Part shown: positions 36,806 to 45,260 of the stretch, in pieces
Numbering within the stretch: the stretch's first letter is position 1
Layout of the letters: each line of letters opens with the position of its first letter
NCBI GenBank assembly: GCA_964386975.1
Contig: CAYLUS010000008.1
Coordinates: 1-64,000, forward strand
Source of the DNA: UBA6136 sp964386975
GTDB taxonomy: Bacteria; Pseudomonadota; Gammaproteobacteria; Methylococcales; Methylococcaceae
Reading direction: 5' to 3'
DNA: 64,000 nt
Translations under genes and position numbers: made by a program
The notes under the pieces: model-generated
What the model was told of the DNA's origin: nothing
The model's database searches: none
The model's input: only the letters and a program-made list of their open reading frames with translations

Positions 36806-37028
36806 TAAGACTTCCTGTTGGAAACGGCCTTCGAGCCGTGGACACGAACCTTTGATCCCCGTCAGGCGGTTTTGTTCTTGCTGCTTCGGAATTCTTTGAG
36901 CTCCTGCCAGTACGTCCTCAAGGCTGTGATGGATGGCCGGATCGGTCAGGCATCTCTGGCGCTAGACAACATGCGGCGAGCGCTGTAGGGTCCAATCAAG
37001 TAAAAACAATTTCAGTCGGGGGCGCTGG

Positions 37029-38018
37029 ATGATTCTGGCAGGGGATGTTGGGGGCACGAAGACAGTTCTGGCGCTGTTCCAGACGCGATCCGATGGTGGG
37101 GTGACGCTGGTGCATGAGCGTATTTATGCTAGTGGTGCCTATCCGGATTTTGATGATCTCTTGGTCGACTTTCTCGATGATGTCAGCGACCTTCCCTCAA
37201 CAGTCTGCCTAGGGGTTGCAGGCCCCGTCTTCGAGCAACGCTGTGAAGCAACGAATCTGCCCTGGGCGATCGAGGCCAAACACCTAAGTCGACGCCATGG
37301 TCTTGGAGATGTGCGACTTTTGAATGACCTTGAGGCCATGGCCTTGGGTATGCTCCATTTAGACGAGGCGGAGTCGATCGCCCTCAACCCCGGGGCTGAA
37401 TCGCGTTCTGGAAACAGGGCAGTGATTGCCGCAGGAACGGGCTTGGGGGAGGCGGTTCTGGTTTTTGATGGAACCGGATATCGACCCATGGCAACGGAAG
37501 GTGGTCACGCGGATCTTGCCGCCGTGGATGCCCAGCAGGATGAGGTGCTGAACTATCTGCGTCGCCGCTTCAATGGCCATGTCAGTTATGAACGCATCCT
37601 CTCCGGCAACGGTTTTGGCTATCTCTATGACTTTCTGGTTGATTCGGGCTACGGCCCCAGGTGCGACGAGGTCGAACTGGCGCATGCAGCCCGGGGCTTA
37701 GACCGAAATGCCGTAATCTCCCGATTGGGGCTTGAAGCGGCAGATCCTGTGTGTGCCGAAGCTTTGCGACTGTTTATCACTTTCTATGGCCAGGAGGCCG
37801 GCAATCTTGCCATGCGATCCCTGGCACGTGGTGGCGTTTTCATCGGCGGGGGGATTGCCCCCAAAATCCAGGCACATTTGGCAGATGGAACATTCCTGAA
37901 CGCTTTCACCAATAAGGGTCGCTTCCACGACATGCTCTCAAAAGTACCGATCACGCTTGCGTTGGACCCACGAATTCCCTTACGCGGTTGCGCGCACTTT
38001 CTCTCTTTGAGGGCCTGA
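37029..38018 (+). CDS. glk: Glucokinase
   Basis: 329 residues of the bacterial Glk family. The phosphate-binding GDVGGTKTVLALF opens the protein, LGVAGPVF and TNLPWAI follow, and AAGTGLGEAVLVF and EGGHADLAAVDAQQDEVLNYL contain the conserved sugar- and ATP-binding regions. It phosphorylates glucose to glucose-6-phosphate. A small lipoprotein gene follows on the same strand. Confidence 0.93.
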   Translation: MILAGDVGGTKTVLALFQTRSDGGVTLVHERIYASGAYPDFDDLLVDFLDDVSDLPSTVCLGVAGPVFEQRCEATNLPWAIEAKHLSRRHGLGDVRLLNDLEAMALGMLHLDEAESIALNPGAESRSGNRAVIAAGTGLGEAVLVFDGTGYRPMATEGGHADLAAVDAQQDEVLNYLRRRFNGHVSYERILSGNGFGYLYDFLVDSGYGPRCDEVELAHAARGLDRNAVISRLGLEAADPVCAEALRLFITFYGQEAGNLAMRSLARGGVFIGGGIAPKIQAHLADGTFLNAFTNKGRFHDMLSKVPITLALDPRIPLRGCAHFLSLRA

Positions 38019-38029
38019 GGACCGTCTTC

Positions 38030-38302
38030 ATGACAATAACGAATCATGACCGTCATGTGCCCCGACGATTCTGGCTGCTTCTGGGCCTTTTACTGTGTGC
38101 CTGTGCTTCGTCGCCCCCTGTTCAACTCCCAATGATTCCCGGCGCGCATCCATCGGCGCGAATCGGCAAGGTCACCCGGGAGATGATCCTGCTTGATGGT
38201 GGAGTCTGCGATGCGAGGGACCTGTGCTTTGACAAAAAGAGTCAGCGGGATTTTGACTGCAACGTTGAATTCTACTGTGTCCCGACGATCGTTGATCCCT
38301 GA
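38030..38302 (+). CDS. Small putative lipoprotein
   Basis: 90 residues. A signal peptide with the lipobox LLCAC precedes a mature part of about 60 residues. That part contains two close cysteine pairs (GGVCDARDLCFDKK and DFDCNVEFYCVP), which suggest a compact disulfide-bonded domain. No family recognised. It begins 11 bases after glk. Confidence 0.6.
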   Translation: MTITNHDRHVPRRFWLLLGLLLCACASSPPVQLPMIPGAHPSARIGKVTREMILLDGGVCDARDLCFDKKSQRDFDCNVEFYCVPTIVDP

Positions 38303-38316
38303 TGCGCGATGCCGTT

Positions 38317-40047
38317 CTAGGTGTCCCGTGCCAGTTTGATTTCAAGCGACTGAGCAATCTCCAGGATTCCATGCAGCATCCGGTGTCGTTCTTCGAGTTC
38401 AGCCATCGGATCATGCACCTTGATGAAGTACACCACCAGTAACCGAATGCCATCTGTGGCAAGTTCGGCAATCAGGACTTGAGTCCTATCCGGCTTGGTG
38501 AGGGGATGATCGGCAATGAACTGCTTGGTGCGTTCGATCAGGGACTCTATGCGCTGGATCGGGGTATCCTGGTCCAGATGTATATTCAGGGGCACGCGCC
38601 AGAAGGCCCTGAGGCTCAGATTTTCAACGCTTTGGTTGATAAGGGTACTGCTCGGAACGGTCTGGACGGTGCGGTCGATTGAGCGAATCCGGGTGCTTCT
38701 GAACCCAACCTCTTCAACGATACCTTCAATTTGCCCTGCGCGAATGATGTGACCCATTTCGAAGGGTTTTTCCATCATGATAATGAGTGAGGCAAACAGA
38801 TTCGATAACGCCTGCTGGCCTGCAAGGGCAACCGCAAGACCACCCAATCCCAATCCTGCCAGCAACGAATAGGCAGGCACACCCAACCGGCTGGTCCCCT
38901 CGATCAAGACCCCGGCACAAAGGACGAAACTTAACAGTTGCAGCAACATGCGCTCAAGCGGGTGGCCCACCGGACCAAGTTGACCGGCTGGTGGGTCGAG
39001 CCGATCGGCCAGCAGTTTCAGGGAGCGCCAGATCAGACGGGTCAGTGCCAAGTAGAACAGAGACCAAATGCCGATGGAAATCACCCCGTAAAGAGGATCG
39101 GCAATCCTTAGTATATCCACGAGAAACCAGAAGCCCAGTGGTAGGCTCAGGACCAGCCAAAGAGAGGGAAGCATTTGGCGCCAACCATGTCCAGTCCTCG
39201 AGGGCGGCGTGTTCAGGGCATTTTTGGGGTGCTGAAATAGCCATGCCGCGCGATAGACAAGACCAATCAGGAAGAAAACCCAGATGATGCCAAGCCACCG
39301 CCAGAGCGGTTGATTCAGAAAGTCAGCCAGTAGCCAGGCTGGCAGGGTCAGGAATACCCGCGGTGGCAGGATATTCTGCAGGAGGACAGCCAGTCCGATC
39401 GGTTGTCGGATGGTCAGGGTGTACCAGTTGGGAGAGCCCACTGACTTGTAGGGAAGATCCTTGACTTCCTGGTAGAAGTCCGAAAGATGGGCAACCGTTT
39501 CCGAACTGAACAACCACTGGCCTGACCGGGGTCCGGACTCGACCAGGGTTAGCTGCAGATTGGTGCCGGGCAGGGTCCAGCGCTTGAGACCCTGGGCACT
39601 GACTGCTTGCGCATCGGGAATCAGCTCCTTCGGTGGCAGATCAATCCGATCCAAAACTTCCTTAAGAAGCAAGGCAAGTCGCCACTCACTCTCACCGGTC
39701 AGGGCCTGTGGCAGCTTGCCTGAATCCAGCACGCTCCAGAGTGCTGGAAACTGGGCGCTTGAGGCACCAACCGATTCCAGGCTGTTAAGGGGCATAAACC
39801 GATTGCCTGAGCGAAGATAGGATTGAAAGACCCCCTCGGGGCCCCAGTAGGCGGCATAGCGTGAATCCATCACCTCGATAAAGCCCGTCAGCGTGGACCG
39901 GGGGCTAGAGAGATCAAAGGGCTGAATGGCGCGCATTTCTTCGGCTCTAGCCGTCCCCCACGGGAGGCAGAGCAGGGCCAGGCAAAGAGCCAGGGTAAGC
40001 CGGGTTGAGCAGCCCCTGATTCGCCGAAACAGGTGGGTTATCGTCAT
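38317..40047 (-). CDS. Mechanosensitive channel MscS-family protein
   Basis: 576 residues. A signal peptide (CLPWGTARAEE) leads a periplasmic domain of about 200 residues. Several membrane helices follow, and then the MscS core. Its pore helix is Ala/Gly-rich (LAGLGLGGLAVALAGQQ), followed by ALSNLFASLIIMMEKPFEMGHII and the beta-domain strand VEEVGFRSTRIRSIDRT. It likely protects against hypo-osmotic shock. An AAGGAG lies nine bases before the ATG. It is preceded by a lipoprotein gene in the same direction. Confidence 0.9.
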   Translation of the reverse strand: MTITHLFRRIRGCSTRLTLALCLALLCLPWGTARAEEMRAIQPFDLSSPRSTLTGFIEVMDSRYAAYWGPEGVFQSYLRSGNRFMPLNSLESVGASSAQFPALWSVLDSGKLPQALTGESEWRLALLLKEVLDRIDLPPKELIPDAQAVSAQGLKRWTLPGTNLQLTLVESGPRSGQWLFSSETVAHLSDFYQEVKDLPYKSVGSPNWYTLTIRQPIGLAVLLQNILPPRVFLTLPAWLLADFLNQPLWRWLGIIWVFFLIGLVYRAAWLFQHPKNALNTPPSRTGHGWRQMLPSLWLVLSLPLGFWFLVDILRIADPLYGVISIGIWSLFYLALTRLIWRSLKLLADRLDPPAGQLGPVGHPLERMLLQLLSFVLCAGVLIEGTSRLGVPAYSLLAGLGLGGLAVALAGQQALSNLFASLIIMMEKPFEMGHIIRAGQIEGIVEEVGFRSTRIRSIDRTVQTVPSSTLINQSVENLSLRAFWRVPLNIHLDQDTPIQRIESLIERTKQFIADHPLTKPDRTQVLIAELATDGIRLLVVYFIKVHDPMAELEERHRMLHGILEIAQSLEIKLARDT

Positions 40048-40063
40048 GGAGGGCTCCTTGAAG

Positions 40064-40594
40064 TCAGCGGGTTTTGCCTCTGTGCGTCTCAGCGCGTTTT
40101 TTGTGGGCATCGGCTGGCTGGCGCCGAATACTCGGCTGGTCATTGGCGACTGGCTGCTGGGGTAGTGGGGGACTTGCCAATTTCCAAGTGTTGCCATCTC
40201 TCATCAGGCATACCCAGACTTTTTGGGTCTCAGCCGCTTCGGTTTTTTTGAAAACACCATAAAAATCGGTATGTCCATCCGCCAGATCGAGTGTGTAGTC
40301 CTTGGGTCTGATGGACGCGATAGCCGCTTTATAGCGCCGGATGTAACCCGAATCATTCCACTCTCTGGCTTCAAAGGTCTCTTTTTCCTTTGGGTGAATG
40401 AGTTGACGGAAGACCAAGTCATCCGGGTTCTTTGAAGCGGCAATCAAGGTCACCAATGCGGCACGAAGTTCCGCCTGCAGGCTTGTGTCGATCTTGATGG
40501 GGCCCCGCCCCGGATTTTCGTTGAGCTCTGAATGACCGCAGGCAAAGAGGCTGGCGAGACAAGCGGTCGCCATGAGGATCATGATTTTCTGCAT
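40064..40594 (-). CDS. Putative lipoprotein of unknown function
   Basis: 176 residues with a lipobox-like LFAC near residue 19. The middle has charged helices (FRQLIHPKEKETFEAREW) and the segment VWVCLMRDGNTWKLASP, which resembles the strand pair of small lipid- or ligand-binding folds such as NTF2-like or DUF4878 proteins, though I cannot assign it. It lies 16 bases upstream of the MscS gene and is probably co-transcribed with it. Confidence 0.55.
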   Translation of the reverse strand: MQKIMILMATACLASLFACGHSELNENPGRGPIKIDTSLQAELRAALVTLIAASKNPDDLVFRQLIHPKEKETFEAREWNDSGYIRRYKAAIASIRPKDYTLDLADGHTDFYGVFKKTEAAETQKVWVCLMRDGNTWKLASPPLPQQPVANDQPSIRRQPADAHKKRAETHRGKTR

Positions 40595-40645
40595 GGATCG
40601 ATCATATCAGGCCACAGGGTAGGTCATCTGGGGCTGTGGAACCCT

Positions 40646-40659
40646 TTGCCCTGAATCAA
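40646..40659 (+). promoter_or_regulatory. FNR/ANR-like box upstream of small membrane protein gene
   Basis: TTGCC-CTGA-ATCAA has eight of ten matches to the FNR/ANR consensus TTGAT-N4-ATCAA. It lies about 50 bases before the ATG at 40708, a fitting distance for activation. A near-identical sequence (TTGCC-CTCA-ATCAA) occurs at 40936-40949, but that one overlaps the 3' end of a coding region. Confidence 0.35.
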
Positions 40660-40707
40660 GTCAAAAAATGTGTAGAAAATTTGTTTCTACTCAGCAGGAG
40701 AAAAACT

Positions 40708-40851
40708 ATGTCTTTCTGGAACCTCGTCGAACTTATTTCCGTCGCAGGGGCAGTCGCAGTCCTTGCTGATATGGCCCTTCTGGCAGCCCAGCAAAAAAAG
40801 CGGGTACCGGTTCGGGTTCGAGCCGAGGATGCTCGACGTCAAGACGACTGA
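40708..40851 (+). CDS. Small single-helix membrane protein
   Basis: 47 residues: a hydrophobic segment (LVELISVAGAVAVLADMALLA) followed by a basic and then acidic tail. An AGGAG lies nine bases before the ATG at 40708, and a hairpin (GGTGCTGGCTT with its partner AAAGTCAGCACC) follows at about 40869-40895. No family recognised. Confidence 0.55.
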   Translation: MSFWNLVELISVAGAVAVLADMALLAAQQKKRVPVRVRAEDARRQDD

Positions 40852-40941
40852 GTCAGTCGTTTGGCTAGCGGTGCTGGCTTGATCAAAGTCAGCACCAACC
40901 CTTTGTTAGGCCTTTTTTACCCAAGTTACACCCTATTGCCC

Positions 40942-42060
40942 TCAATCAAGTGATTCGCGCGGCTCAAACAAGTCCTGTACGCCTTCCGGTTGGCACTTGA
41001 ATGCTTGTGGTGGAATCGTGGCTTTGCAGCCCAGTTCTGCCGCCGCATGCATCGGCCACCGAGGGTTATAGATCAAACCCCGGGCAATGCCTACGAGATC
41101 TGCCTTTGACTCCCGTATTAATCCGTCGGCCATGTGTGGATCGGTTATCAATCCGACAGTGATGACCGGGATATCTGCCTCCCGCCGGATCGCCTCTGCC
41201 AAGCTGACCTGATACCCGGGACCCAGCGGGATTTTCTGCTCGGGCGAGAGACCGCCGCTGGACACATGGACATAGGAACATCCTATGGCCTTCAGAGCCC
41301 TGGCCAGAAGGACACTCTGTTCAAGCGTCCAGCCCCCTTCGATCCAGTCGGTTGCCGAGATGCGCACACCGATGGGAATGGCCTTGGGAACTGACTTCCT
41401 CAAGGCCATGAAAATGCCGAGAGTCAACCGCATTCGGTTTTCGAGTGACCCTCCATACTGATCACTGCGCTGGTTGCTCCGGGGTGAGAGAAATTCGTGC
41501 AGCAGATAGCCATGTGCAGCATGGAGTTCGATGGCATCAAAGCCAATTCGAGTGGCGCGTTGCCCTGCGGAAACGAAGGCATCGATGAGCGCATCAATCT
41601 CTTGTTCAGAAAGCACCTCAGGCATGCGCTCGCCGGTCCTAAATGGCATCGCCGAGGGCGCCTTGGTAGGCCAGCCGCCCTCGTTGAGGGCGAGTTGACG
41701 GCCACCCTCCCAGGGTCGGGCAATCGATCCTTTCCTGCCCGAATGCGCCAACTGAATGGCCAGAGGCGCTAATGCATAGGGTCGCAACTGGCTAATCACC
41801 TTAGCCAAGGCGCATTCATTTGAATCCGACCAAAGACCCAGATCACCGGGTGTGATGCGCCCCTCAGGAAGTACGGCGGTTGCCTCAATAATAATCAGTC
41901 CGGCACCGGACTGAGACAGGTTTCCATAGTGCAGCAGATGCCAGTCCGTCGCGTTCCCATCTTCGGCCGAATACTGGCACATCGGCGGAACGATGATCCG
42001 GTTCGCAAGTTCAACAGAGCCAAGCGTGAAGTGGCTAAAAAGGGCGGGAGATGAAGACAT
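40942..42060 (-). CDS. Old Yellow Enzyme family NADH:flavin oxidoreductase (NamA/YqjM-like)
   Basis: 372 residues, FMN-dependent ene-reductase. The N-terminus reads LANRIIVPPMCQYSAEDG, in which the Cys is typical of the thermophilic-like/YqjM class. FDAIELHAAHGYLLHEFLSP supplies the His-x-x-x pair and the family signature, and SRSNQRSDQYGG-type sequence follows. These enzymes reduce activated alkenes and serve in stress and detoxification. It is monocistronic. Confidence 0.92.
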   Translation of the reverse strand: MSSSPALFSHFTLGSVELANRIIVPPMCQYSAEDGNATDWHLLHYGNLSQSGAGLIIIEATAVLPEGRITPGDLGLWSDSNECALAKVISQLRPYALAPLAIQLAHSGRKGSIARPWEGGRQLALNEGGWPTKAPSAMPFRTGERMPEVLSEQEIDALIDAFVSAGQRATRIGFDAIELHAAHGYLLHEFLSPRSNQRSDQYGGSLENRMRLTLGIFMALRKSVPKAIPIGVRISATDWIEGGWTLEQSVLLARALKAIGCSYVHVSSGGLSPEQKIPLGPGYQVSLAEAIRREADIPVITVGLITDPHMADGLIRESKADLVGIARGLIYNPRWPMHAAAELGCKATIPPQAFKCQPEGVQDLFEPRESLD

Positions 42061-42210
42061 TCGGTATCAAACTCAGAAGACGCAAATCAGGAGGATAAAG
42101 AAGGTTGCTCAATAGCACGCCCGATTGGATAGGTGTTTTTGCCAATAGGCATAAAGCGAATCTGGCCCTAAAAAGAAAGACTCGCGAATCCTTCCATCCA
42201 TGAGGTGATT

Positions 42211-42741
42211 ATGGCACCGCTCCGACCATTGGCAATCGGCCATCCTATTCGATTCATCCCCGAATGGAATCACGATCCCTACCTGATTCGCAGAAAGTGG
42301 AGTGAACCCTCCTGGTGTCCTTCTTGTGGCGCCTCTTACGAGAAGGGTCGGTGGGTCTGGGCGATGCACAAGGCCAATGGGGCTAGTGAGAAAATTTGTC
42401 CTGCCTGCCAACGAATTCGAGATGCTTATCCAGCGGGCTATCTGACCTTAAAAGGCGCGTTTGTTATGAGCCATCGCCGGGAAATAGAGGCTCTGATTCA
42501 CCATGTGGTGGAGCGCGAAAAAAGCGAGCACCCCCTTAAGCGGCTCATGCGATGCGGAATGGACTGTGAAGGTGGGTTTGAGGCAACTTTTACCGAACCG
42601 CATCTCGCCGCCCAGGTCGGTCAGCAGATCCAGCGAGCCTACGATGGCGATCTCAGCACCCAATATGAGCAGGGCGAGTATCTGGTGCGCGTTTACTGGG
42701 AGCGCAATGAGAGCGAGTCCCTTCCATCCGGAGATCTTTAA
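42211..42741 (+). CDS. BCAM0308-like zinc-ribbon protein
   Basis: 176 residues. Two Cys pairs (WCPSCGASYEKGRWVW and KICPACQRIRDAYPAGYLTL) form a probable zinc ribbon near residues 35-75, after which the protein is helical. The arrangement matches the BCAM0308 family, named from the Burkholderia cenocepacia low-oxygen-activated locus; its function is unknown. GAGG lies six bases upstream of the ATG at 42211. The next small gene starts two bases after the stop, so the two form one unit. Confidence 0.72.
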   Translation: MAPLRPLAIGHPIRFIPEWNHDPYLIRRKWSEPSWCPSCGASYEKGRWVWAMHKANGASEKICPACQRIRDAYPAGYLTLKGAFVMSHRREIEALIHHVVEREKSEHPLKRLMRCGMDCEGGFEATFTEPHLAAQVGQQIQRAYDGDLSTQYEQGEYLVRVYWERNESESLPSGDL

Positions 42742-42743
42742 CC

Positions 42744-42956
42744 ATGTTTTTGAAGCAAAAGAACGAAGGGCACCTCATCGAGGTCTGCCACACCGACGAG
42801 CTGTTCAATCCCCTGCGAGAGGGCATCATGGGGCAGCTTCATTATGGGGAGGAGAAGCAGGACCCCGAGCTGTTTCTCAAGATTGACCTGGTTTTCCTTT
42901 CGGGTGAGCCGCTTCCAAAATGTTGGATGGGACTAGAACAGCCGCACGGCACCTGA
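42744..42956 (+). CDS. Small conserved protein paired with BCAM0308-like gene
   Basis: 70 residues, starting two bases after the previous stop. Motifs: HLIEVCHTDELFNPLREGI, GQLHYGEEKQDPELF and VFLSGEPLPKCW. I recall similar small proteins next to BCAM0308-type genes in Betaproteobacteria, but know of no function. The SGE-LP-CW ending looks conserved. Confidence 0.65.
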   Translation: MFLKQKNEGHLIEVCHTDELFNPLREGIMGQLHYGEEKQDPELFLKIDLVFLSGEPLPKCWMGLEQPHGT

Positions 42957-43005
42957 GACGTGAGGTGATTGACGGCATCTCCGATTCGATATCAAGGGAG
43001 GCAGC

Positions 43006-43206
43006 ATGCAGACTTTGGAAACCAACAAAATAAAGGCAGTCAGTAACGAATTTACGCGACTGCTGATTCAATATTGGGATTTGTTGGGGCAACCGCCCTT
43101 GGAAGAATTCATTGCCCTGATTCCTTTCGAATCCGCGCTCGAACACATAGAGCATGCTGGTCGAAGCCCGGGTGATTCAATCGGGCACATTCATCTGAAT
43201 TCGTAG
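43006..43206 (+). CDS. Small hypothetical protein
   Basis: 66 residues with a good AAGGGAGG site before the ATG. The centre (EFTRLLIQYWDLLGQPPLEEFIALIPFESALEHIEHA) looks like two amphipathic helices. Its position, 23 bases before a response-regulator gene, suggests co-transcription. No family recognised. Confidence 0.55.
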   Translation: MQTLETNKIKAVSNEFTRLLIQYWDLLGQPPLEEFIALIPFESALEHIEHAGRSPGDSIGHIHLNS

Positions 43207-43229
43207 TAAAAGGAGGGTGAGAAGAGGGT

Positions 43230-43868
43230 ATGGGAACGATAATGCAACAGAGAAAAGCCTACATTGTGGATGATGATCCGGATGTTTGCGAATCAGTGGC
43301 CGAGCTTCTTTCAAGCATCGGCATTCAGCCTGTCTGTTTTTTATCGGGACAGGCATTTCTGGCACAGATTGCAGAGGCGACGGGTGACTTCATCAGTATC
43401 CTTGATGTCCAGATGCCTGAGATGTCAGGCCTTGAAATCCAGGAACAACTGCGTGAGCAAGCGGTGATTTGTCCGGTCATCTTTTTGACAGGCCGCGGAG
43501 ATGTCGATACGGCCACCTCAGGCATGAAGCATGGCGCCTTGGATTTCCTGCAAAAACCGGTTGATCCCGGCGTATTGCTGGACGTCGTCGAGTCTGCATT
43601 CGAAAAAGCGGCAGAACTGAAGGCCAAAAAAGAGAATCAACAAAGGCTTGAGGCGCTTTTCATGCGTCTGACTCCCAGAGAGCGGGAGATCTGCTTCTAT
43701 CTCTCCCAAGGTTACACGGCCAAGAAAATCGGTCGTACTCTTGATATCAGTCCAAGGACGGCTGAAATTCACCGCAGCAGAATCATGGAGAAACTGTCGG
43801 CGAGTTCGAGTGCTGACCTTGTCGCGCTGTCGATTGCCTATGGCATGCGCGATCAAGCCCAGTTTTGA
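43230..43868 (+). CDS. FixJ/NarL-type two-component response regulator (orphan)
   Basis: 212 residues. The receiver domain has the acidic pair YIVDDDPDV, the phospho-acceptor aspartate in LDVQMPEMSG, TGRGDVDTA and LQKPV. A LuxR-type helix-turn-helix follows, with LTPREREICFYLSQGYTAKKIGRTLDISPRTAEIHRSRIMEKL. This is the FixJ class. No histidine kinase is encoded in the window, so its partner is elsewhere. It sits amid stress-type genes and could control them. Confidence 0.9.
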   Translation: MGTIMQQRKAYIVDDDPDVCESVAELLSSIGIQPVCFLSGQAFLAQIAEATGDFISILDVQMPEMSGLEIQEQLREQAVICPVIFLTGRGDVDTATSGMKHGALDFLQKPVDPGVLLDVVESAFEKAAELKAKKENQQRLEALFMRLTPREREICFYLSQGYTAKKIGRTLDISPRTAEIHRSRIMEKLSASSSADLVALSIAYGMRDQAQF

Positions 43869-43967
43869 GGAATGCGATCGGGGAAATACCTAGGTTAAGG
43901 GGGCTATGGCGCAGTCGTTCACGCGCCTCTAGTCTTCAAGGTCCCTTCATTCCTCAAGGAGCCTTCC

Positions 43968-44336
43968 ATGAATATCCAGCGATGGTCCCCGTTTCGAACG
44001 CTCGTGTTGTCGGGCGCGTTTCTTGTCAGTCATCCCACGCTAGCTGCGCCGAGTATCTGGTGGGACCATCTGGCGGCAAAGCCGGGTGAAAGCCAGGCGG
44101 AGTGCGTGCGACGTGCCTCGGCACTCATCCCGGACGAAAAAGCCCGCCATGTCACCGTCGACTCCGACTCGGTCAGAGTATGGTCCGAAAAATCGGTGGC
44201 CGTCATCGAGTGCATCCGTTTCGGGGAAAGCTTGGCCACGGCGATCCTCGTCACCAGTGAGGATAGCCGAGATGGAGAGCAATTTTTCGCAATGCTGCGT
44301 GAGGGATTGATGATTCAGCCACCCAAACCATCCTGA
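43968..44336 (+). CDS. Small exported hypothetical protein
   Basis: 122 residues with a signal peptide ending PTLAAP. The mature domain (GESQAECVRRASALIPDEKARHV, SVAVIECIRFGESLATAILV) has two cysteines that may pair and an alternating helix/strand pattern. An AAGGAG lies shortly before the ATG. Upstream at 43881-43900 the sequence GGGAAATACCTAGGTTAAGG resembles FixJ-family target sites, though this is only a visual similarity. A terminator follows. Confidence 0.6.
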   Translation: MNIQRWSPFRTLVLSGAFLVSHPTLAAPSIWWDHLAAKPGESQAECVRRASALIPDEKARHVTVDSDSVRVWSEKSVAVIECIRFGESLATAILVTSEDSRDGEQFFAMLREGLMIQPPKPS

Positions 44337-44389
44337 AGACTACTTCTGAAATGTCCCTTATTTCCCTTTGAAATGGGGGGCATATGATC

Positions 44390-44416
44390 AAAAGGCCTCC
44401 CTGTGGGGCCTTTTTT
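44390..44416 (+). terminator. Intrinsic terminator
   Basis: AAAAGGCC and GGCCTTTT arms surround a short loop and lead into six T. It separates the exported-protein gene from the DUF2934-hsp20 pair. Confidence 0.85.
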
Positions 44417-44438
44417 CAAGATCTTGAAGGAGATAAAA

Positions 44439-44651
44439 ATGAAATCAAAGTTGACCGAAACGCAGGCCGAATTTGGCCGAACGGCGCATCCTGCCTATGC
44501 AGACCCCGTCTGTCGAAGGCAGATGATTGAGGAAGCCGCTTATTTCAGATCCGAATCGAAAGGGTTCCCGGATGGGTGCGCCCTCAGCGACTGGCTGGAT
44601 GCGGAGGCTGAAATAGACAAGTGCTACCCCGTTTCAAAGTCCATGAATTAA
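44439..44651 (+). CDS. DUF2934 family protein
   Basis: 70 residues. The core RQMIEEAAYFRSESKGFPDGCALSDWLDAEAEID is the DUF2934 signature, a small helical family common beside stress genes. GAAGGAG precedes the ATG at 44439. hsp20 follows by 20 bases. Confidence 0.82.
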   Translation: MKSKLTETQAEFGRTAHPAYADPVCRRQMIEEAAYFRSESKGFPDGCALSDWLDAEAEIDKCYPVSKSMN

Positions 44652-44671
44652 AAATTTGAGGAGTTACGAAT

Positions 44672-45154
44672 ATGGAAAAAGAAATCATGACTCGTGAAAG
44701 TGAAAAAATGCCTCTGGCCAGTCCCTGGGTGGGGCCGTTTCAGGCCATGGAAAACTGGTTTGAGGACATTGAAAACCGCTGGATGCAGCCGCGCTGGTTG
44801 ACCAGTCAGCGCATGCCAGTGGTTTGGGGTATACGATTTCCGCGGGTCGACGTCATCGATCGCGATCGGGAAATTTGCGTCAGGGCTGAATTGCCCGGCA
44901 TTGTCAAAGAGGATGTCAACCTTTCCATTCAGGATGATGTGTTGACCATCGAGGCAAAGATGGCCCATGAGGAACATGAGGAGAAAGGGACTTTCTATCG
45001 GCGGGAATTGGTAAAGGGTGCCTTTCAAAGAACGCTGCAATTGCCTACACCCGTGGAAGCGGGTGAAGCCAAGGCATCGTTTAAAGATGGCGTCATGCAA
45101 CTGACGGTGCCAAAGAAGCCCGGCTATCAGCCGACAAAAATTCAGATCCAGTAA
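44672..45154 (+). CDS. Small heat-shock protein Hsp20
   Basis: 160 residues with an alpha-crystallin domain. RVDVIDRDREICVRAELPGIVKEDVNL, GTFYRRELVKGAFQRTLQLP and ASFKDGVMQLTVPK are the conserved strands; the tail carries a KIQIQ that may serve as the I-x-I assembly motif. It prevents aggregation of unfolded proteins. A variable N-terminal arm of about 55 residues precedes the domain. Confidence 0.93.
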   Translation: MEKEIMTRESEKMPLASPWVGPFQAMENWFEDIENRWMQPRWLTSQRMPVVWGIRFPRVDVIDRDREICVRAELPGIVKEDVNLSIQDDVLTIEAKMAHEEHEEKGTFYRRELVKGAFQRTLQLPTPVEAGEAKASFKDGVMQLTVPKKPGYQPTKIQIQ

Positions 45155-45260
45155 GGGATTCCGGGATCGGTGTCACCATTTGACTGATCCGGTTCATGAG
45201 GACCGGGTCATCTGACAGGGCGGTTTCAAGTGCCCCGTCCAATAGCCAAACCCATGGCTT

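Noticed and set aside
36806..37028. Small minus-strand frame ending LKEFRSSKNKTA between glk and the MutS-like gene
   Set aside because: It is broken by stops, lacks a start with a ribosome site and shows no homology I recognise.
38787..39287. Plus-strand frame inside the MscS gene
   Set aside because: Antisense to conserved membrane helices; no ribosome site or homology.
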